The notes beneath the pieces were generated by a model that was not told where the DNA came from, ran no database searches, and was given only the letters and a program-made list of their open reading frames with translations. DNA of 64,000 bases, taken from the NCBI GenBank assembly GCA_900708905.1, contig CAADRB010000022.1, forward strand, positions 917,691 to 981,690, in the 5' to 3' direction. Below, in pieces: positions 61,700 through 64,000 of this stretch. The translations under genes and the position numbers were made by a program. The stretch comes from Hymenolepis diminuta (Eukaryota; Platyhelminthes; Cestoda; Cyclophyllidea; Hymenolepididae). Position 1 is the stretch's first letter. Each line of letters begins with the position of its first letter.

Positions 61700-62989
61700 A
61701 ACAATGAATTGCATCAATAAAGGTCTGGTTATTAAATTTGGAATTTGGCAATACATCGATAAAGTTTTATGCTTTTGACAAAAAGGGATTAACTTTTTTC
61801 TTGCTAGGGTAGACCTAAATTTAGGTCTAGAGTAGGCCACAAATCCGCTCGAATTTCATTTCAGCTGACTAGGTAGTCATCTAAAATAAACAATGCTTTA
61901 CTCTAACGTAAAATTTTCTGGCTTCACTGCCTGCTAGAGAAGTTAAAGGCGTTTGGACTTTGAACGCTGAAACTTTCTCTCCGTTCCCTACTTTCTTCTA
62001 ATACTGCACAAACAGTTAGTAATAGCTTGAGAAGAAATCGAAAATTTAAAATTTGAAAGTATTAAATGGCTTTAACTTAGTAGTCCAATTTTCGGGGTTT
62101 GTGGAAAGTAGGGAACAGTTTGTCATTGACGGAAGCGAATTTGCAAAATGTATAGTTGAAGAGTTTGTATGTTAAAAAATGAATTTTAACCGTTGTGAAA
62201 AAGTAGACAGGTCGTTACTTCTGCGATTCGTGCAAAATAATATTCCTGACTTACCCTCCAGTCCATACCTCACTGAATTATTTTACTGTTTCACATGTAT
62301 AAAACATAATACCTGAATGCTGAGTCATTTACACTTTTCGATTCCTGGTTTTCCATTTGGATTAATGTACGCGATGCTCAGACCTTATTGACAAGTTGAG
62401 TAGCAACGTTACAATCAGGAACAGGTCAATGAGATTAAGATAGGCATTAAACAAGGTTATTGAATTCGCCAAAATTCATTCAAAGTGAACTCTGATAAAT
62501 GATGGATACACTGTCGAGGTATTAATACAACCATTTAAATCGAAGTAAAACACAAACTGCAGACGAAATATAAAAAATTCCAAAATGCAAAAGTCACGAA
62601 GCAATCCAGAATGAGAAGGAAAATGATCAGATAAAAAATGTGAAATTTACAAATTGGAAGGCACAGATCACGGGTTTTAATGTCTCAGTTGAAGTCAAAA
62701 TGTTAGGATGAATGTTAAAAAATGCGAATTGTGACCATTCAAGTGTTTGATCTCAGGTCAATAAAATTATATAGCATTTAGTTTTAAGTATGGTTTCTGA
62801 ATTTCTATGCTAAATGCAATCGATTTCAATAAATAAATACAATTTTGCTGTCAGAAATGACGAAATTTAGGGATGAAAAGTTAAATGTCAAATGTACGGG
62901 GCAGGGAGATTTGATCCATGTGATTCGGCCTTTTTACGTCTTCAATATTTAGCTCCGAAGAACGTGCTTTTGCTTTTCAATAGGTCCCT

Positions 62990-63330
62990 TGTAGAGATTC
63001 TCGTTGAATTTCATGTTGACTATGCTGAGAATAGCATTCTATTATGTAGTGTTTTGACCACCATTGACATTTATAAAACTTAAAGCACACAGAAACCGGA
63101 ATTTGAAAGTCTGTGTTGATCATTATACCAGGGGAATAGCGATCCCAATGATAGTGCAAGAGAATTGTTTCCTTTTCTGCAGACACACGCATGCAGCATT
63201 GCATTTCACAAAATTCATTTGAATTAATGGATTCATTCTTTTGGAAACAGGGACTGATGTTCTTGGCTGTTTCGGCCACGATAATCCAATCAAATAAGAT
63301 TTTCGTGGTTGCTCATTCGATTTTTCTTAG
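62990..63330 (-). repeat. Repeat family A, minus-strand copy
   Basis: The reverse complement shows the GTCTGCAGAAAAGGAAACAA..CTCTTGCACTATCATTGG block shared with the copies at 57400 and 44720. It also has a VAETAKN stretch where the coding-like block is expected. The terminal motif is missing. Confidence 0.45.
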
Positions 63331-63954
63331 CCTTAACGTTGTATAAGCACTCTTCCTTTATATCCAAAAGTACTTTTGTACTTCAAAACTTGGAAATTTT
63401 TGCCCATTAATCATTCTCAGGAGTTAATAATGTTATCGTAGATAAAACAAATTTTTATTAACCAAGTTTTATAGAGTGAAGAGCATGTAAATTAAGTCAA
63501 ATATCCTTTGAGTATTCCAATTTTTCTCCTATTATTGGCCTAATACTGTTAACTTGAGTAACCATCGAAGAGAATGATACTACTTATCCTTTTCTTCGAT
63601 CGACAACAGTAATAGTTCAATGAGCGCATGTTTAAGCAAGTGTGAATCCAATGTGGCCACAAAACCTACAAATTGGGACTGTTCCTAGTCGGGTATGAAA
63701 TCGATCCCCTTCACAATTTGCACCCACAAATCTATCCACCCATCCATCTGTCCTACCTTATCCACCACACGATGTTTATTTTTCTCTACGTCCTGAATGC
63801 CCTACTTTCAACTTCGTTCCGCTTAAGTTCTGCTTCTCCTTTTTCACCCTTCTCCCTTTGGCGAAACTCGCAGCGTACGTAATTTAACCGGACGGAAGTC
63901 AGGAGGGAGGGAGAGGTACGAGTGACACATGATAGGATTGTAATCGGTGTCAAT

Positions 63955-63972
63955 NNNNNNNNNNNNNNNNNN
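63955..63972. other. Assembly gap (18 N)
   Basis: A run of N near the right edge, with flanks of ordinary composition. Confidence 0.99.
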
Positions 63973-64000
63973 GTCGTGGTCTGAGGGTGTTTCAGACCAC

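Larger units (their letters stand above)
61700..64000. other. Right-hand region without a recognised gene
   Basis: Contains a 20-bp palindrome (61810-61829), a minus-strand family A copy (about 62990-63330) and the second gap. No supported coding exon. Confidence 0.5.

Overview
This window is AT-rich eukaryotic DNA with intron-split metazoan genes. It most likely comes from a flatworm, probably a parasitic (neodermatan) one such as a tapeworm or fluke. The reasons are the many introns of only 30-43 nt beside kilobase introns full of decayed repeats, the AT bias, and the gene set (axonemal dynein, forkhead factor, EMC4, ECM29). The species cannot be fixed from the sequence alone. Two runs of N mark assembly gaps (33072-33217 and 63955-63972).

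Layout. (1) 1-5842, minus strand: the N-terminal 683 codons of the proteasome adaptor ECM29 (ECPAS) in twelve exons, running off the left edge. (2) 5843-6197: a compact bidirectional promoter with four CCAAT/ATTGG boxes. (3) 6198-6915, plus: EMC4, complete, three exons. (4) 6916-10916: no gene seen, repeat debris. (5) 10917-12804, plus: a 548-residue protein with three tandem FAR1/ZSWIM3-type zinc-binding domains and a basic, Q/E-rich tail. (6) 13309-41664, plus: an outer-arm beta-class axonemal dynein heavy chain (DNAH9/11/17 type), reconstructed as about 4640 residues. Its stem contains an insertion built from a ladder of mostly 69-nt symmetric exons. (7) 41665-55146: 13.5 kb with no convincing gene. 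(8) 55147-56001: two very small candidate genes. (9) 59935-61216: a forkhead factor of 383 residues in three exons, with a CCAAT/TATA promoter upstream and a second CCAAT/TATA cluster downstream of its end. (10) 61217-64000: repeat remains and the second gap.

The genes do not form a pathway. ECM29 acts in proteasome quality control, EMC4 in ER membrane-protein insertion, dynein in sperm flagella and cilia, and forkhead and the FAR1-like protein in transcription. Introns and intergenic DNA share dispersed repeat families. The largest is a retroposon-like family with seven recognisable copies in both orientations, three of which keep an AATAAA at the 3' end. A tRNA-derived SINE-like family and an 18-bp minisatellite next to the large gap are also present. 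Exon borders were set by hand from splice consensus, reading phase and remembered family similarity. Every multi-exon model given keeps frame throughout.
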